Below are positions 1 to 12,778 of a DNA stretch of 64,000 bases, in pieces. A program made the position numbers and the translations under genes. The notes beneath the pieces were generated by a model. The model was not told where the DNA came from, made no database searches, and saw only the letters and a list, made by a program, of their open reading frames with translations. The first letter of the stretch is position 1. The number at the start of each line of letters is the position of its first letter. The stretch lies in NCBI GenBank assembly GCA_026018925.1, contig JAKSZU010000009.1, positions 79,017,090-79,081,089 of the forward strand, in the 5' to 3' direction. This stretch comes from Tupaia tana (taxonomy: Eukaryota; Chordata; Mammalia; Scandentia; Tupaiidae).

Positions 1-439
1 TCTGGAGCACCGGATGGCTGCGAGGCTCTGAGTCCAGTACTGGGTCTACATCTGTGTTCAGTTAAATCTCCCTCTGAAGACCTTCCCAGTCTCCTGCCTT
101 CTGTCTTCTCTCTGCCTCACTCTCCTGTTTCTGCACCAAGTCATATCCCTCCTGGAATGTGGATTCTTACATTTCATATCCCTTTGTGGGTGGTACCAGG
201 AAGTCTACAGACTCCATTCCTCCTCGAACCCCAGTCCACACTTCTGCCCTTCCAAGGCCATACATTAATTTCTTCACGTTTCATCATGGTCATCAGCTAG
301 AGGAACCCTTGAGCATGAGTTGGAGGCCATCTCCAACCACTGCCCTATCGTTCTCCATTTGTCCCAGTTCCATTCCACTGGCTGGACCTGCCAGTATGTG
401 TTTATTGGTTGACAGAAGAAAAAACAGGCAGGGGCAAAA
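1..439. other. Unassigned flank upstream of zinc-finger pseudogene
   Basis: I see no repeat or conserved coding pattern here. It precedes the first recognisable zinc-finger codons and could be the degraded start of the same ZNF exon or its intron. Reading frames in it look like chance openings. Confidence 0.4.
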
Positions 440-765
440 TCATATGAATGACCACAGTGTGAGAAAACCTTCAGTAATTGCTCTAACCTTAGACAACACA
501 AGATTACTCACAATGTAGAGAAGCCATATAAACATTATCTGTGTGAGACTGCCTTTATTCATACCTCTGACCCTCAAAAACATGATCAAACTCACATTAC
601 AGAAAAAGCAAATGTCATTTTTGTGGGAAAGTCTTTAGCAAATCATGTACCCTGAGAGTACATGTAAAAATGCACACTAGAGAGAAATCATATGAATGCC
701 ATCTATGTTGGAAAGTATTTAGTCAATCTTGGGACTTTAGAGGACATGGAGAAAAACATACTGAA

Positions 766-1243
<478 letters not shown>

Positions 1244-1609
1244 TAGGGCCTTGACATGAGAGAACACATACTTGAGAAAAACCATATAAACATCTTTTGT
1301 GTGGAAAATCCTTCAGCAAATCATCTAATCTCAGAGTTCATGTGAGAACTCACAGTGGAGAGAAATCTTATAAATGTCATCTGCGTAGGAAAGCTTTTAG
1401 TCAATCTTGGAACCTTAGAGTACATGAGAGAAAACATACTGGGGAGAAACCATATGAATGTCATTTGTGTGGCAAAGCATTCAGTAAATATGCTAGTCTT
1501 AAACAGCATAAAAAACTCAGTGTGGAGAAACCATATGGATGCCATCTCTATGGGAAAGGTTTCAGTTTATCGGGTAACTTTAGACAACATGTGAAAACAC
1601 ACACTGGGG

Positions 1610-1867
1610 GGAACCAGCAGTTAGCATAATGGCTATGTTGCTGGACTCCCACGTAGTTGACTGCGGTTCGTGTCCCGGGCCCAGTGGCTTAAAACTCACT
1701 CTGGGCACGTGTGCGTGTGTGCCCAAGATCCCGAGAGGAGACTGGAGGAGAAGGGATTGCAGCGTGACCATCCCCCCTGGGGGGTGATTTCTCGCTTTCT
1801 GTCTCTATGTCTCTCTCTGTCTGTCTGGCTAGTGCACACGCCCTATAGTGAAAACCTCTCCAAAAAA
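1610..1867 (+). mobile_element. tRNA-derived SINE, second copy in the ZNF exon
   Basis: A full-length SINE of the same GGAACCAGCAG variant. The target duplication gaaaacacacactgggg flanks it, before 1610 and again at about 2032-2048 after the tail. The duplicated bases again encode the HTGEKP linker of a finger. Confidence 0.92.
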
Positions 1868-2034
1868 AAAGAAAAGAAAAGAAAAGAAAAGAAAAGAAAA
1901 GAAAAGAAAAGAAAGGAAAGGAAAGGAAAGGAAAGGAAAAGAAAAGAAAAGAAAAGAAAAGAAAAGAAAAGAAAAGAAAAGAAAAGAAAAGAAAAGAAAA
2001 GAAAAGAAAAGAAAAGAAAAGAAAAGAAAAGAAA
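1868..2034 (+). repeat. (AAAAG)n microsatellite grown from the SINE tail
   Basis: About 165 bp of AAAAG pentamers with a short AAAGG patch near 1912-1938. It sits exactly between the SINE end and its right TSD, so it expanded from the A-tail. Lysine/arginine-rich and phenylalanine-rich open frames across it are artefacts. Confidence 0.95.
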
Positions 2035-2269
2035 ACACACACTGGGGAGAAAGTATATAAATGCAATCTTTGTGAGAAAGCTTTCAGTAAGTCGTTTTCC
2101 CTGAGATGACAGGAGAGAACACACACTAGAGAGAATGATAAATACCTTCAGCATATATTCTAACTTAAGAAGGCATATTATAAATGTAATAAATTTGAAA
2201 AAATCTTGAGCCATATCTATAAAATGTAAACATCTGAGGATACACTCATTTAAAAGCATTCTGGAATCA

Positions 2270-3359
2270 GCGTGAAATTTCCTGCAATCATTTATATTTC
2301 TTCATTGACATAAACAGTTTTATATGGGAAAGAAGCCATATGTGTAAATTCTGTGTGGCACATCTACTGATGTGTCATAGATGACATGAGCTACCCTACC
2401 CTGCAATATGAATGTAGAAATCAACAATAACAGCTTTCATCTTTAAGCATTCTGGATGACTTTACAGCATAGACATCTCAGGTTTAAAATCAACATGAAA
2501 AATCCACCATTTATAATTCGTTGTTGAACAAAAGGAACAAAGTATACTTGGGAGAATACTTTGGTTTCTAATAATTTCAAACATTCGCCCAAACACCAGG
2601 GTTGGTATGCACAATACAGTTCAAGGAATGAATGGCTGCTAAAACAAGAAATAAGAGGATGAAGTATCTTGAAGTGTACTAATTAACTCATTCTGGAGAA
2701 ATGATTTAGTGGAAAATTATATAAAATATTTTGTTATAGAATAAAATTAATGGGTCATTCACTATGGACAAAACTGTCATGAATGAAGGAATGCCTTTAG
2801 TGATTATACATTATGTATTCAACACTAAGTTTTTATTACTGAGAAAATACCAATCCTGAAATCAAGGCACAGAAAATTTTAGATAGATTACACATTAGAA
2901 AACGAGTCTTAGAAAAATATATTAATCAATAAACAAAAACTAAAACATTTTAACACAATTTAACAAATCATTCAGAATTTTGAGAAAAGAGCTATCATTT
3001 AAAAAAGAATGTGACTTATAAAAGCTAGTGAGGTTATCTTGGTATATTAAATGCTGGTTCTAAGAAATTAGATTCAATTTCAAATAGATAAAATTAGATC
3101 TGACTTGTATTTATACATTAGGTTAGTTATTGCAAATATATGACCAATAAAATGTGTTGCTTAAAAAGCTAAAAAAAGTTTTATGCGAAGTCACTGTAGA
3201 AAAAGGAGCTGAATAGTCCCCCTGTAGATTGTTAAGCTATGCTAATAGAAGAATCAAAACTAAAATCTTCTATTTCAAAAGAAGCAAAAGAACAGAGAAT
3301 ATGATATAGGACATGGAAAGCAAATAACCATTGTAAATTAGTATTACAAGAATCTCAGA
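2270..3359. other. AT-rich unassigned DNA
   Basis: I see no convincing gene or recognisable repeat. Stop codons are dense in all frames. Confidence 0.5.
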
Positions 3360-3509
3360 AATTAGTTGACGTATTCAGGAAAGAATTAGAGATAAAAGAA
3401 ATATTTCAGAATAAAAAAATTAAACCAGAAATTAATAGTGAATAAAGAGAATAGAATGTGCTTAAAGTGAAATGGCAAAAAGAAAAAATTTAAAGTAAAA
3501 AATATATGA

Positions 3510-3715
3510 AAGGAGGGTCATGTCATGATGCAGTGGTAACACAACTGGACCCATATGGGAAAAGTCCTGGATTCACATCCCAGAGCAGGTGTGTACATGT
3601 ATGCCCATGATCTGGGCCAATTCAAATTGAGGATAGATCACTGTGTGTTGACTCTGCTAGAGATGCCCTCCTCTCTCTCGCTCTAAAAAATATTATAATA
3701 AAACTTTTTAAAAAG
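3510..3715 (+). mobile_element. Older tRNA-derived SINE of a second family
   Basis: The head reads gcagtggtaacacaactgg and the B-box region ggattcacatccc, followed by a body ending in ctctctctcgctctaaaa. It differs from the main SINE. A reverse-strand relative lies at 53575-53700, sharing CTGGACCCA, GTCCTGG and a cat-rich middle part. Confidence 0.65.
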
Positions 3716-3723
3716 AAGTGAAA

Positions 3724-3972
3724 GGGGACTAGCAGTTGGCATAATGGCTATGTTGCTGGATTCCCATGTAGTCGATCATGGTTGAAGTCCTGGATCCAGT
3801 GTCTTAAACTCATGCTGAGTGCATGTGCATGCATGCCCAAGATCCTGAGAGGAGAATGGAGAAGAAGGGATTGCGATGTAGCCATACCCCTGAGGGGTGA
3901 TTTCTCGCTTTTTGTCTCTTTCTTTCTGACAAGCACACATGTCCTATAGCAAAAACCTCTCCAAAAACAAAG
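3724..3972 (+). mobile_element. tRNA-derived SINE (main family)
   Basis: Starts GGGGACTAGCAGTTGG and ends CAAAAACCTCTCC plus A-rich tail. The flanks repeat a motif close to aagaagtgaaag, a likely TSD. It is inserted just behind the older SINE. Confidence 0.85.
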
Positions 3973-4263
3973 AAAAGGAAGTGAAAGAAGATAAAAGGAA
4001 TCAAGAGAAAGTAGTAAAAATTAAAGATAGACAAAGAAGAACCAACATACAGATAATAGGAATACTTAAAAAGTAAAGCAAAGGGAAAATAATACCTAAA
4101 ACATATAATTCAAGAGAAATTCTGAAATGAGAAAAAGTTTCAAATGGTATCATTAGAGAACATAAAATAACTAAAAATATAAACCTATATTGATATACTT
4201 CAAGATATATTCTTGTAGAATTACAGGACTATTAAAATCTTGAAAATTTGTAGACATTTTGAA

Positions 4264-4425
4264 CATATTGGTTCTTAACTAGTGTCAATTTTTCTCGAGG
4301 GACATTTGGCAATGTCAGGATATTTTTCATTGTCACAGCTGGGATACTACTGGTATATAGTAGGTAGAGACTATGATTTTGGTCAAACATCTTATAATGC
4401 ACTTTCCAAGAGCAATACTTTAAGT
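4264..4425 (+). mobile_element. MER5A-like hAT (Charlie) MITE
   Basis: The block ggacatttggcaatgtc, followed by ttgtcac-agctggg, a ctactggtatatagtaggtagag core and caaacatcttataatgcac, matches the well-known MER5A consensus as I remember it. It is a non-autonomous DNA transposon fossil with no coding capacity. Confidence 0.75.
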
Positions 4426-4712
4426 GAGAAAAAAGAGAAACATAAATGAAATATGAAAAGTAGATGCAAAGCCCATATTTTTTATCTAGCAAAGATAACT
4501 TTCAAATATAAAAGGCACAAATACTTATCAAGATGCAAAAACTCAGTGAATTGCTCCTAAGATCTCTTAGGAGAGATCTACAGAACAATATATAGATAAT
4601 AAAAAAATGCTTTAGGAAGACAATGGTGTAAGGACTGATGTTAAGAATTAAATCTATAAAGCAATATAGCTATTTGTAGAACTAACACCAAATGAAGATT
4701 TAAAAAAAATAA

Positions 4713-4965
4713 GGACTAGGGGATAGCATAAGTGTTACATCACTGGACTTCCATGTAGTCAACTGCTATTTGAGTACTGAACCCAGCAGCTTAAAACTCA
4801 TGCCAGGTGCCTATGCATGTGTGTCCAAAATTCTGAGAGGAGAATGAATAAGAAGAGACTGCAGTGTGGCCATTCTTCTTGGGGGGTTATTACTCACATT
4901 CTGTCACTCTCTCTTAGTCTTTTCATGAGTGCACACACCCTACAGCAAAAATATCTCTTTAAAGA
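4713..4965 (+). mobile_element. tRNA-derived SINE, diverged copy
   Basis: The head ggactaggggatagcataag and the phrase cttaaaactcatgccaggtg mark the main SINE family, with more substitutions than most copies. The tail ends caaaaatatctcttt. Confidence 0.8.
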
Positions 4966-5069
4966 AATGAAGAAAATATAAAATTCAATTATTATCTGCT
5001 GAAACAGTGTAGATAGAGTTCAGCTGCTTCTAAGGAAGAAAGAAATCTTGAGGCAGAAAAAAAGAGTGA

Positions 5070-5330
5070 GGGACCAGCAGTTAGCGTAATGACTATGTGG
5101 ATGGACTCCCATGTAGCCAACCACGGTTTGAGTCCCGGACCCAGTGGCTTAAACTCATGCCAGGCGTGTGTGCGTGCATGCCCAAGATCCCAAGAGGAGA
5201 ATGGAGGAGAAGGGATTGCGGTGCGGCCATCCCCCCTGGGGGGTGATTTCTCACTTTCTATCTCTCTGTCTCTCTCTGTCTTCCTGGCGAGTGCACACAC
5301 CCTATAGCAAAAACCTCTCCAGAAAAAAAA
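5070..5330 (+). mobile_element. tRNA-derived SINE, GGGACCAGCAG subfamily
   Basis: Full length, with GGGACCAGCAG, GGTTTGAGTCC, CTTAAACTCA, GCGGCCATCC and TCTCTCTGTCTCTCT. It is a good example of the second subfamily. Confidence 0.92.
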
Positions 5331-5817
5331 GAAAATTACAGAAATAGAACACTTCCAAACACCTCCACTTCTGACTGTCTTGGCCTGCTGGGTTCAGCTT
5401 CATGGCTGTAAAGCCACTCACTCTGGCCAGTGTCCTCCCTTCCAGACCTAAGTGCTAGTCAGGTAGACAAGTCTCCCTCTCCCTCTTACTCTTCTTTGTC
5501 CCTTCTAATATTGGTGTGCTTGCAAAAAGAGTAAAATTCCAGTTGATAAATCTGATTGAAAAACTTCTCCTATGATTCCTGCACTTGAGGACACAGTAGA
5601 GGGGAGAAAATAGCACCAAACTATTTCACCGTAAGGGAAATACACGAGCTTACAGTCATAGAATTCTTTGCCTACAAGTTAGCTGAAAGTGAATATATTA
5701 CTGTAAGAGTAAAAATCAGAGAAGTGCCTCAAAAATGAGATAATTAAGTAATAAATCTCCAGCAAGGGAACTCTGTAACTCGTCTCAAGTAGAGAAAATT
5801 TAGAGGATATTACCAAA
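5331..5817 (+). other. Probable L1 5' leader remnant
   Basis: No coding pattern. Its place just before a recognisable L1 ORF1 start, and the moderately GC-rich first 150 bases, suggest a 5'UTR remnant of L1-1. I found no tandem monomer in it. Confidence 0.35.
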
Positions 5818-6663
5818 ATGTCAGAAAAAGAATTTAGAATATTTATGGCAACAAAACTCTATGAGATGCAAGATAAAAGAGATCTTGAGCTCCAAAAGAT
5901 GGGTAAGTCCTTCCATGATGTGAAAGAATTGGACATCATAAAAAGAATTAAATGGAATTGTTAGATATGAATGCTCTAATACCAGAAATTAAAATCTTTC
6001 ACAAAAGTATTAAAATCAGGTTAGACCATGCATTAGATCTAATTTTGGGAGTAGAAGACAAAATATCTGGCCTAGAAAAAATTATCAAAAATATTCAAGA
6101 AACAGCCAAGAAAACTGGGGATAAGATACAAGAAATACTAGCTATCATGAATCCCCAAACATTCGAATAATTGGTATCCCAGAAGTTGAAGAAATTAATA
6201 AGGGTATTGATAATCTATTCCATGAAATTTTGGAAGAAAACTGTCCAAGTCTAGAGAGGAACTCAAACATCAGATCCAAGAAATACAAAGCACACCAAGT
6301 AAAATCAATTCAAGAAGATCTGCTCCATGGCACATCACAGCTAGATTGGTGGAAGCCACAGACAAAGACAAGATACTAATATTGGCAAGAGAGAAACATC
6401 AAATTACTTACAGAGGCTATCCCATCAGGCTAACACTGGCCCTCTCATCAGAAACAATGCAAGTGAGGAAAGAATGGGGAAATATATTCAAAGTGTTAAA
6501 TGAAAAACAATTTGAACCAAGAATAATACACCCAGCAAGATTAACCTTCATATAGGAAAAAAAGATAAAAACATTCTTGGATATAAAAAATCTTAAAGAA
6601 TTTACCAACACCAGATTGGCTCTTCAAGAAATTATGAAAGGAGTATTATGCCAAGAAAACTAA
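5818..6663 (+). pseudogene. L1-1 ORF1 pseudogene (L1 ORF1p-like)
   Basis: L1 ORF1p is a trimeric RNA-binding chaperone that coats L1 RNA. This copy starts at ATG 5818 (MSEKEFRIFMATKLYE). A coiled-coil region extends to about 6150, followed by the NIRIIGIPE-like RRM start (about 6155-6190, altered to FE* here) and the C-terminal domain at 6346-6555 (MVEATDKDKILILAREKHQI). A stop follows PARLTFI, where relatives continue to a QEN ending at 6661. Several frame changes make it non-functional. Confidence 0.85.
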
Positions 6664-8685
6664 AGAGAGACCAACAGCAATAATAGGACAAAAAATACCA
6701 ATAATATGGCCAGCTTAATGTTAGTGAAAAGGATGAAAATATTAATAGATTATTAACAGATTAAATTCTCCAATCAAGAGACATAAATTGGCTGACTGGA
6801 TTAAAAATCAGAAACCTTTCTTCTACTGCCTACAAGAAACCCATCTCAAGGAAAAAGTCATAGACTAAAAGTGAAGGGCTGGAAACAAATAATCCATGCA
6901 AATGGAAACAACATAAAAGCAGGAGTTGCTATACTGATTTTGAACAAGTTAGGCTTTAAGACAAACACCATAAGAGACAAAGAAGGACATTATATGGCAG
7001 TAAAAGGGCTAATTAACTAAGAAGATTTAACACTTAGAAATATCTATGCATCCAACTCAGGAGCAACAATATGTAAAGAAAAGACTTCGATATCCAAAAG
7101 GAGAGATAGACTGTAACACAATAAATGTTGGAGATATCAATACTCCATTATCTCTTTTAGACATATCAATGAGACAAAAAAATGCAAAGAGATTCGGGAC
7201 CTAAATGATACCATAAATCAGATGGACTTGATAGACATCTATGGAATTTTCCACTCAAAAAACACAAAATATAATTTTTCTCAGCCGCACATGATACTTT
7301 CTCAAAGATTGACCATCTGATAGGGCACAAAACCAGCCTTTACATATTCAAAGGCATAGAAATTATATCCAGCATCTTCTCCGACCATGATGGAATTAAA
7401 TTTGATATTAATTTCAGGAAAAAACCACGACAATGCAAACATACAAAGAAACAAAATAATCTACTTCTGAATGACTTCATGACTACTGAAGAGATTAAGA
7501 CTGAAATAGAAAGATTCATGAAAACAAATGACAATGAGGACACAAGCTTCCATAATTTATGGGAAACTGCAAAAGCAGTCATAAGAGGGAAGTTCATAGC
7601 AATTAATGCGCACAAGATAAAGGTGGAAAGGTGGCAAATGGAAGACGTAAGATCATGCCACAGGGAAATGGAAAAACAACATAAAGGTCCAAGAAATGCC
7701 AGAAGAAAAGAAATAATAAAGATTGAACAGAAATATATGAAAAAGAAATTAAGCAAACTATACAGAAAATAAATGAGAACCAAAGCTGGTTCTTTCAAAA
7801 GATAAACAAAATTGACACATCATTAGCTAGACTAATTAAAAAGAAGAGAGAAAGGAACCAGACACATTAAATTCGCAATGAATCAGGGAAAATTACAACA
7901 GACATAATAGAAATAGAAAACATCTTTAGAGGATACTATGAGTGAAGAAGAAAACCTGAATGAGATGGACAAATTCCTGAACACATATAATCTACTAAAA
8001 TTGACTTAGAAGGACACAGAAAACCTGAGTAGACCTATAAAAAGCAATGAGATTTAATCAGTATTAAATAATCTCCCAACAAATGTCCCGGTCCTGATGG
8101 CTTCACTGCCAGACTTTACAAAACTTTTAAAGAAGAGGAAACCCCCATTCTACTCACAATGTTTCTAGAGATCCAAAAGTAAAGAACTCTTCCAAAGTCA
8201 TTCTATGAATCCTCCATTACACTTATTCCCAAAATGGATAAGGATACAACAAAACAAAGTAAAACTACAGACCTATATCGCTAATGAATATAGATGGAAA
8301 AATTCTCAACAAGATACTTGCTAGCTGTATTCAACAGCACATGAAAAAAGTTAATCATCACAATAAGGTAGGCTTTATTCCAGGGATGCAAGGGTGATTC
8401 AACATATGCAAAACCATCCATGGGATACACCATATTAATAGAGAGAAAGGTAAAAATCCTATAATCATTTCAGTTGATGTGGAAAAAGGATTTGACAAAA
8501 TACATTCCTTTATGATTAAGACTGTCAAGAAAATTGGCACAGAAGAATAATTTCTCAGCATAATAAAAGCCATTTATACCTAACATTACACTGAATGGGG
8601 GAAAGCATAATAAAAGCCATTTATTCCTAACATTATACTGAATTGAGGAAAGCTGAAAGCTTTTCCACTAAAAACTGGTACAAGA

Positions 8686-8949
8686 AGGACCAGCAGTTAG
8701 TGTAATGTCTATGTCGCTGGACTCCCATGTAGTCACTGTCATCCACATCCTGGCCCAGTGGCTTAAAACTCATGCTGGGTGCGTGTGTGTGCGTGCCCAA
8801 GATCCTGAGAGGAGAAAGGAGGAGAAGGGATTGCGAGGTGGCCATCCCCCCTGGGGGGTGATTTCTCACTTTCTGTCTCTCTGTCTCTCTCTGTCTGGCA
8901 AGCTCACATGCCCTATAGCAATAACCTCTCCCTCCCCCCCAAAAAAAGG
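8686..8949 (+). mobile_element. tRNA-derived SINE in L1-1 ORF2
   Basis: A complete SINE flanked by a perfect 15-bp TSD, aaaactggtacaaga (8671-8685 and 8950-8964). The B box is largely lost, reading catccacatcc. Confidence 0.95.
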
Positions 8950-9887
8950 AAAACTGGTACAAGACAAGGCTGCCCACTCTCTCCACACCTATTCAATATA
9001 GTACTGGAAATTCTAGCCAATGTGATCAGACAAGAGAAGGAAATAAAGGCATTGCAGTGGGGAAAGAAGGGCTGAAATTATCTCTGTTTGCAGATGACAT
9101 GATTGTATACATAGAAGACCCAATAGTATACAAACAAAAAAACTTCTTGAAGTAATAAATAAATGCATATAGTACAGTGGTAGGATACTAAATTAACTTA
9201 CAAAAATCTATAGATAGCATTTTTATATACAACTGACAAGCAGACAGAGACGGAACTCAAGAAAGTAACCTTATTTACCATAGCCACAAGTAGTATAAGA
9301 TACCTAGGAATAAAACTAACCAAGGAAGTCAAAGATCTCTATAAGGAAAACTATGAAAACCATAAAAAGAACATTGAAAAGAACACAAAATATTGGTAGG
9401 ACTTGACTGACAGAAAAATATAATCAAAATGGCAATCCTACCCAAATTAACCTACATGTTTAGTGCAATCTCTATAAAATTACAAGAACATTCTCCACAG
9501 ATCTTGAAAAGACAAAATTGAATTTGTCTGGATTCATAAAAGAGCCCATATTGTCAAAGCCATCTTGTGCAAGAAGAGTGGAGTGGGTGGCATCTTACTT
9601 CCTGACCCCAAAATATATTACAAAACTGTGATAATCAAAACAGCAAGATATTGGCATAAAAACAGACATGAAAACCAATGGAACAGAGTAGAGTCCCCAG
9701 AAATAAACCCCAAAACATACAGCCAACTGACCTTTGACAAAAGGTACAAGTCAATCCAGTGGGAAAAGGAAAAACTCTTTAGTAAATGGTGCTGGTAAAA
9801 CTGGGTATCCATCTGCAGAAAAATGAATCTGAATCCTTGTCACCTTTAACAAAAATAAACTCAAAGTGGATCAAAGATCTAAACCTA

Positions 9888-10146
9888 GGGGACCAGCAGT
9901 TAGCATAATGGTTATGTCACTGGACTACCACGTAGTCGACCACAGTTTGAGTTCCGGACCTGGTGGCTTAAAATTCATGCTGGGCACGTGTGTATGCATG
10001 CCCTAGATCTTGAGAGGATAATGGAGGAGAAGGGATTGTGGCATGGCTATCCCCCGGGGGCTGATTTCTCGCTTTCTGTCTCTCTGTCTCTCTATGTCTG
10101 TCTGGCGAACGCAAGTGCCCTGTAGCAAAAACCTGTCCAAAAAAAT
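9888..10146 (+). mobile_element. tRNA-derived SINE in L1-1 ORF2 3' part
   Basis: A complete SINE with TSD aaagatctaaaccta (9873-9887) and aaagatataaaccta (10147-10161). Open frames crossing it on the minus strand are artefacts. Confidence 0.93.
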
Positions 10147-11355
10147 AAAGATATAAACCTAAGAACACAAGGAGAAATAAAACTACTGGTGGAAAACACT
10201 GGGTAATATCAGGGAGACATTGGCGTAGGTAAAGACTTCTTAAGCAAGACCCCCAAAGTACAGACAATAGTCCCCAAAATAGACACATCAGATTAAGAAG
10301 TTTCTGCATAGCAAAGCTCATTATAATTAGTGTGAATTGACAATCCTTGGAATGGGAAAGAATTTTCATTAACTGTGCCTCAGATTGGGTACTGATAAGC
10401 AGAATACACAGATAACTCAAGCAGATTAACCCAGTTAAAAGAGGGAAAATGAACTGAACAAACAACTCTCTTAGGAAGACATATGAACAGATAAAAAGCA
10501 TATGAAAAAAATGCTCAACATTCTTCATAAGGGAGATGCAGTTCAAAATCACAATGAAATACCACCTAATCCCAGTCAGACTCGTGAAGATTACAAAAAA
10601 TATGATAAGTGCTGGCAGGGATGTGGTGAAAGGGGAAGACTCATACATTGTTGGTGGGAATGTAAATTGATTCAGCCACTGTGGATGACAATATGAAGGT
10701 TACTCTAAGGCCTTCTAATAGAACTACTATATGATCCAACAATTTCACTCCTGGGTATCTACCCAAAAGACAGCAGAACGCTCACTTCAAAAAGCACTTG
10801 CACACTTATATTTATTGTAACATTTTTCATGATTGCTAAGACATGGAACCAATCAAAATATCCACAAAGAGATGAATCGACTTGAAAAGTGTGGCACATA
10901 TACTCCACGGAATATTACTCAACCATAAAAAGTAAGGCCCTGGAATTTGACAGAAAGTGAACTAATATGGAAGATTTGCTGCTGAGTGAAGCAAGTCAGG
11001 CTATGAAAGAGAGACATGATATATCTCCACTTAACATATATTGACTATTCACACTCTATGGTAGAGGCTAAAAAAGTGCAGGAAATAAAAACATTAAAAA
11101 TTGTTATGGACACTAGAGACAAAGTGGAAGGAGAGTGGGAGGGGAAGAGCATAGGAATGTAAATTTGGAGAAAAAAGTAGAGAGGTAAGACATTTGTGGG
11201 ACACAAATATGTTTTATTATCTGTTGATGAGGATGTGTATAGTATTCTCAACTGGGCTTGACTGAGATGTATATCATGCTGGGTAAAGTCTCTTTCCAAA
11301 CTAAATGATGTATAGCGATTCAATGTATACACAATAAATAAATAAATAAATAAAG

Positions 11356-11807
11356 TAAATAAAAAATGATTAATTAAATCATGATGCTTGAAGATTAGAA
11401 ATATAAATTTTTTATCTCGAAAGTATAGTAGAGAATCAATTATCTTGGAATCTAGTAAGTGAAGTGAAAGAATTCACCACTTGTCTATATGAATTGTATA
11501 CTCAGCAACTAAATAGGAGATTAGGGAAGGCATCTACATAACAGTGTCATGGTAAATAAATGAAAACATAGAACTGGAATATGTCATTTTTTAGCCCCAG
11601 TGACTTAATAATTCTAGGCACTGAGCCTAGAGTCAGCTGCAAATTTGTAGAAAACATAGAGAAAAATATATATATCTTCATTAGACTGGGAAACTACACA
11701 GGTAAAATAGTGCAAGTTCTTTAAAAGTTAAGTTGTTAGGATAAGAAAGGTTTTACTGGAAGTATGTAGATTGAAAGAGACTTTAAAATTATAGTACTTT
11801 TGGATGC
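11356..11807. other. AT-rich unassigned DNA
   Basis: I recognise no gene or repeat here. Confidence 0.5.
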
Positions 11808-12060
11808 AGAGGCCAGTAGGTATCATGGTGGTTAAGACTCTTGACTCCCACATGGCTGACCATGGTTTGAGTCTTGGACACAGTGACTTGAAACTCACTC
11901 CAGGCATGTGGGCATGCATGCCTAAAACCCCAAGAGGAGAATGGAGGAGAAGGCATTGTGGTATGGCCACTCCTCCTGGGAGGGGGTGATTTCTCACTTT
12001 CCCTCTGTTGTCTCTCTGGTGAGCACACAGGCCTTAAGGCAAAAACCTTTAAAAAAGTAT
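11808..12060 (+). mobile_element. Older subtype of the main tRNA SINE
   Basis: The head GGCCAGTAGGTATCATGGTGGTTAAG differs from the younger copies, while cacatggctgaccatgg, cttgaaactcactccagg and aggagaatggaggagaag follow in the same order. It appears ancestral to the abundant subfamilies. Similar heads occur at 42962, 51703 and 52493. Confidence 0.8.
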
Positions 12061-12778
12061 TTTTTTAAGAGGAAGACTAAGGACATTACCCCTGGAGCTT
12101 GCCCAACTGTGAACCAAGGAACAGTGGCAGAAAGTGAGGGCAACTGAGGCAGGAGACAACTTCAGGTTTCTTTCTATCTCCAAACCAGTCCCAGGTACAT
12201 CCTTCTGTTGCCATTACCCATGGAGTCTGCACTGCTATAGACCAAGGAGAAACAGCAGCCAGTGGGACTAACAAAATGGCAGGGACAAAAACACAAATGT
12301 CTATAAAAACATTGAATGTTAATGGATTAAATTATTTAATCAAAAGATACAGACTGCTGAGTGGATAAACAAACAGAAACCCTCTATTTCCTACCTACAC
12401 AAAAGTCACCTTACGGATAAAAACTACATACACAGACCAAAAGTGAAGGGCTGGAAAAGTTTTTCTATGCAAATGGAAATTTAAAATAGGTTTTAAGACA
12501 AAAAAGTAAGAGAAAATGAAGGACATATAACACTAAAAGGGCTAATTCATCAAAAAAGATAGAACACTTATGAATACCTATGCAGTCAAATAAGGAGCTC
12601 CCAAATACATGAAAGAAAGACTGCTCGGTCTAAAGGGAGAGATAGACTGCAAGAAACTATTGTTGGTATCTCAACACCTCACTACTTCCCTTGAACAGAT
12701 CACCTAGACAAAAATAAGAAAAGAAATATGGGATCCAAATGACACCATAAATAAGATGGATTTGACAGACATTTTAAA
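12061..12778 (+). mobile_element. Plus-strand L1 fragment: leader repeat fused to ORF2 N-terminus
   Basis: From about 12275 the sequence reads as the start of L1 ORF2 (MAGTK then TLNVNG), with an endonuclease-like region to 12778 broken by stops. Just upstream, 12088-12270 holds about 1.4 copies of a ~129-bp repeat (ttaccc-tggag.. and ..accaagga). No ORF1 lies between the repeat and ORF2. The fragment stops abruptly where minus-strand L1-2 begins. Confidence 0.6.

Larger units (their letters stand above)
3360..4640 (+). mobile_element. Ancient L1 (L1M-like) ORF1 remnant, split by younger repeats
   Basis: Stretches read like a very decayed LINE-1 ORF1 on the plus strand: a coiled-coil-like segment around 3360-3500, an 'accaacatacagataatagg' block near 4040 and a C-terminal 'ctagcaaagataact' block near 4485. 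Two SINEs and a MER5A-like MITE interrupt it. The ORF1 protein is an RNA-binding trimer, and nothing here could still encode it. The call rests on resemblance in short blocks, so extents are rough. Confidence 0.5.
6705..11043 (+). pseudogene. L1-1 ORF2 pseudogene (endonuclease/reverse transcriptase)
   Basis: ORF2p supplies the APE-type endonuclease and reverse transcriptase for target-primed insertion. Remnants include the endonuclease head near 6760-7300, the 'RGKFIAINAHK' region at 7479-7770, the RT region with the adjacent active-site block 'cagatgacatgattg' near 9090, a thumb/C-terminal region at 9565-9800 ([20 protein letters not shown]) and the cysteine-containing end at 10500-10700 ([13 protein letters not shown].., CWWECKL). 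Numerous stops and indels, two SINE insertions and a local 47-bp duplication at 8560-8650 disable it. Confidence 0.88.
5818..11355 (+). mobile_element. L1-1: old plus-strand LINE-1, nearly full length
   Basis: In order: ORF1 (5818-6663), ORF2 (about 6705-11043), a 3'UTR and a poly-A/(AAAT)n tail ending near 11355. Frames are broken many times and two SINEs (8686-8949 and 9888-10146) are inserted with TSDs. The 3'UTR carries tatatcatgctgggtaaagt near 11270, a sequence also found in a tiny L1 tail insertion at 43563-43676. Confidence 0.9.

Noticed and set aside
1670-2259. Lys/Arg-rich and Phe-rich frames across the pentamer repeat
   Set aside because: Produced by (AAAAG)n and SINE sequence. 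No conserved protein pattern.
9968-10648. 226-codon minus-strand frame
   Set aside because: It is antisense to L1-1 ORF2 and crosses a SINE. The hydrophobic look comes from reading A-rich coding DNA backwards.
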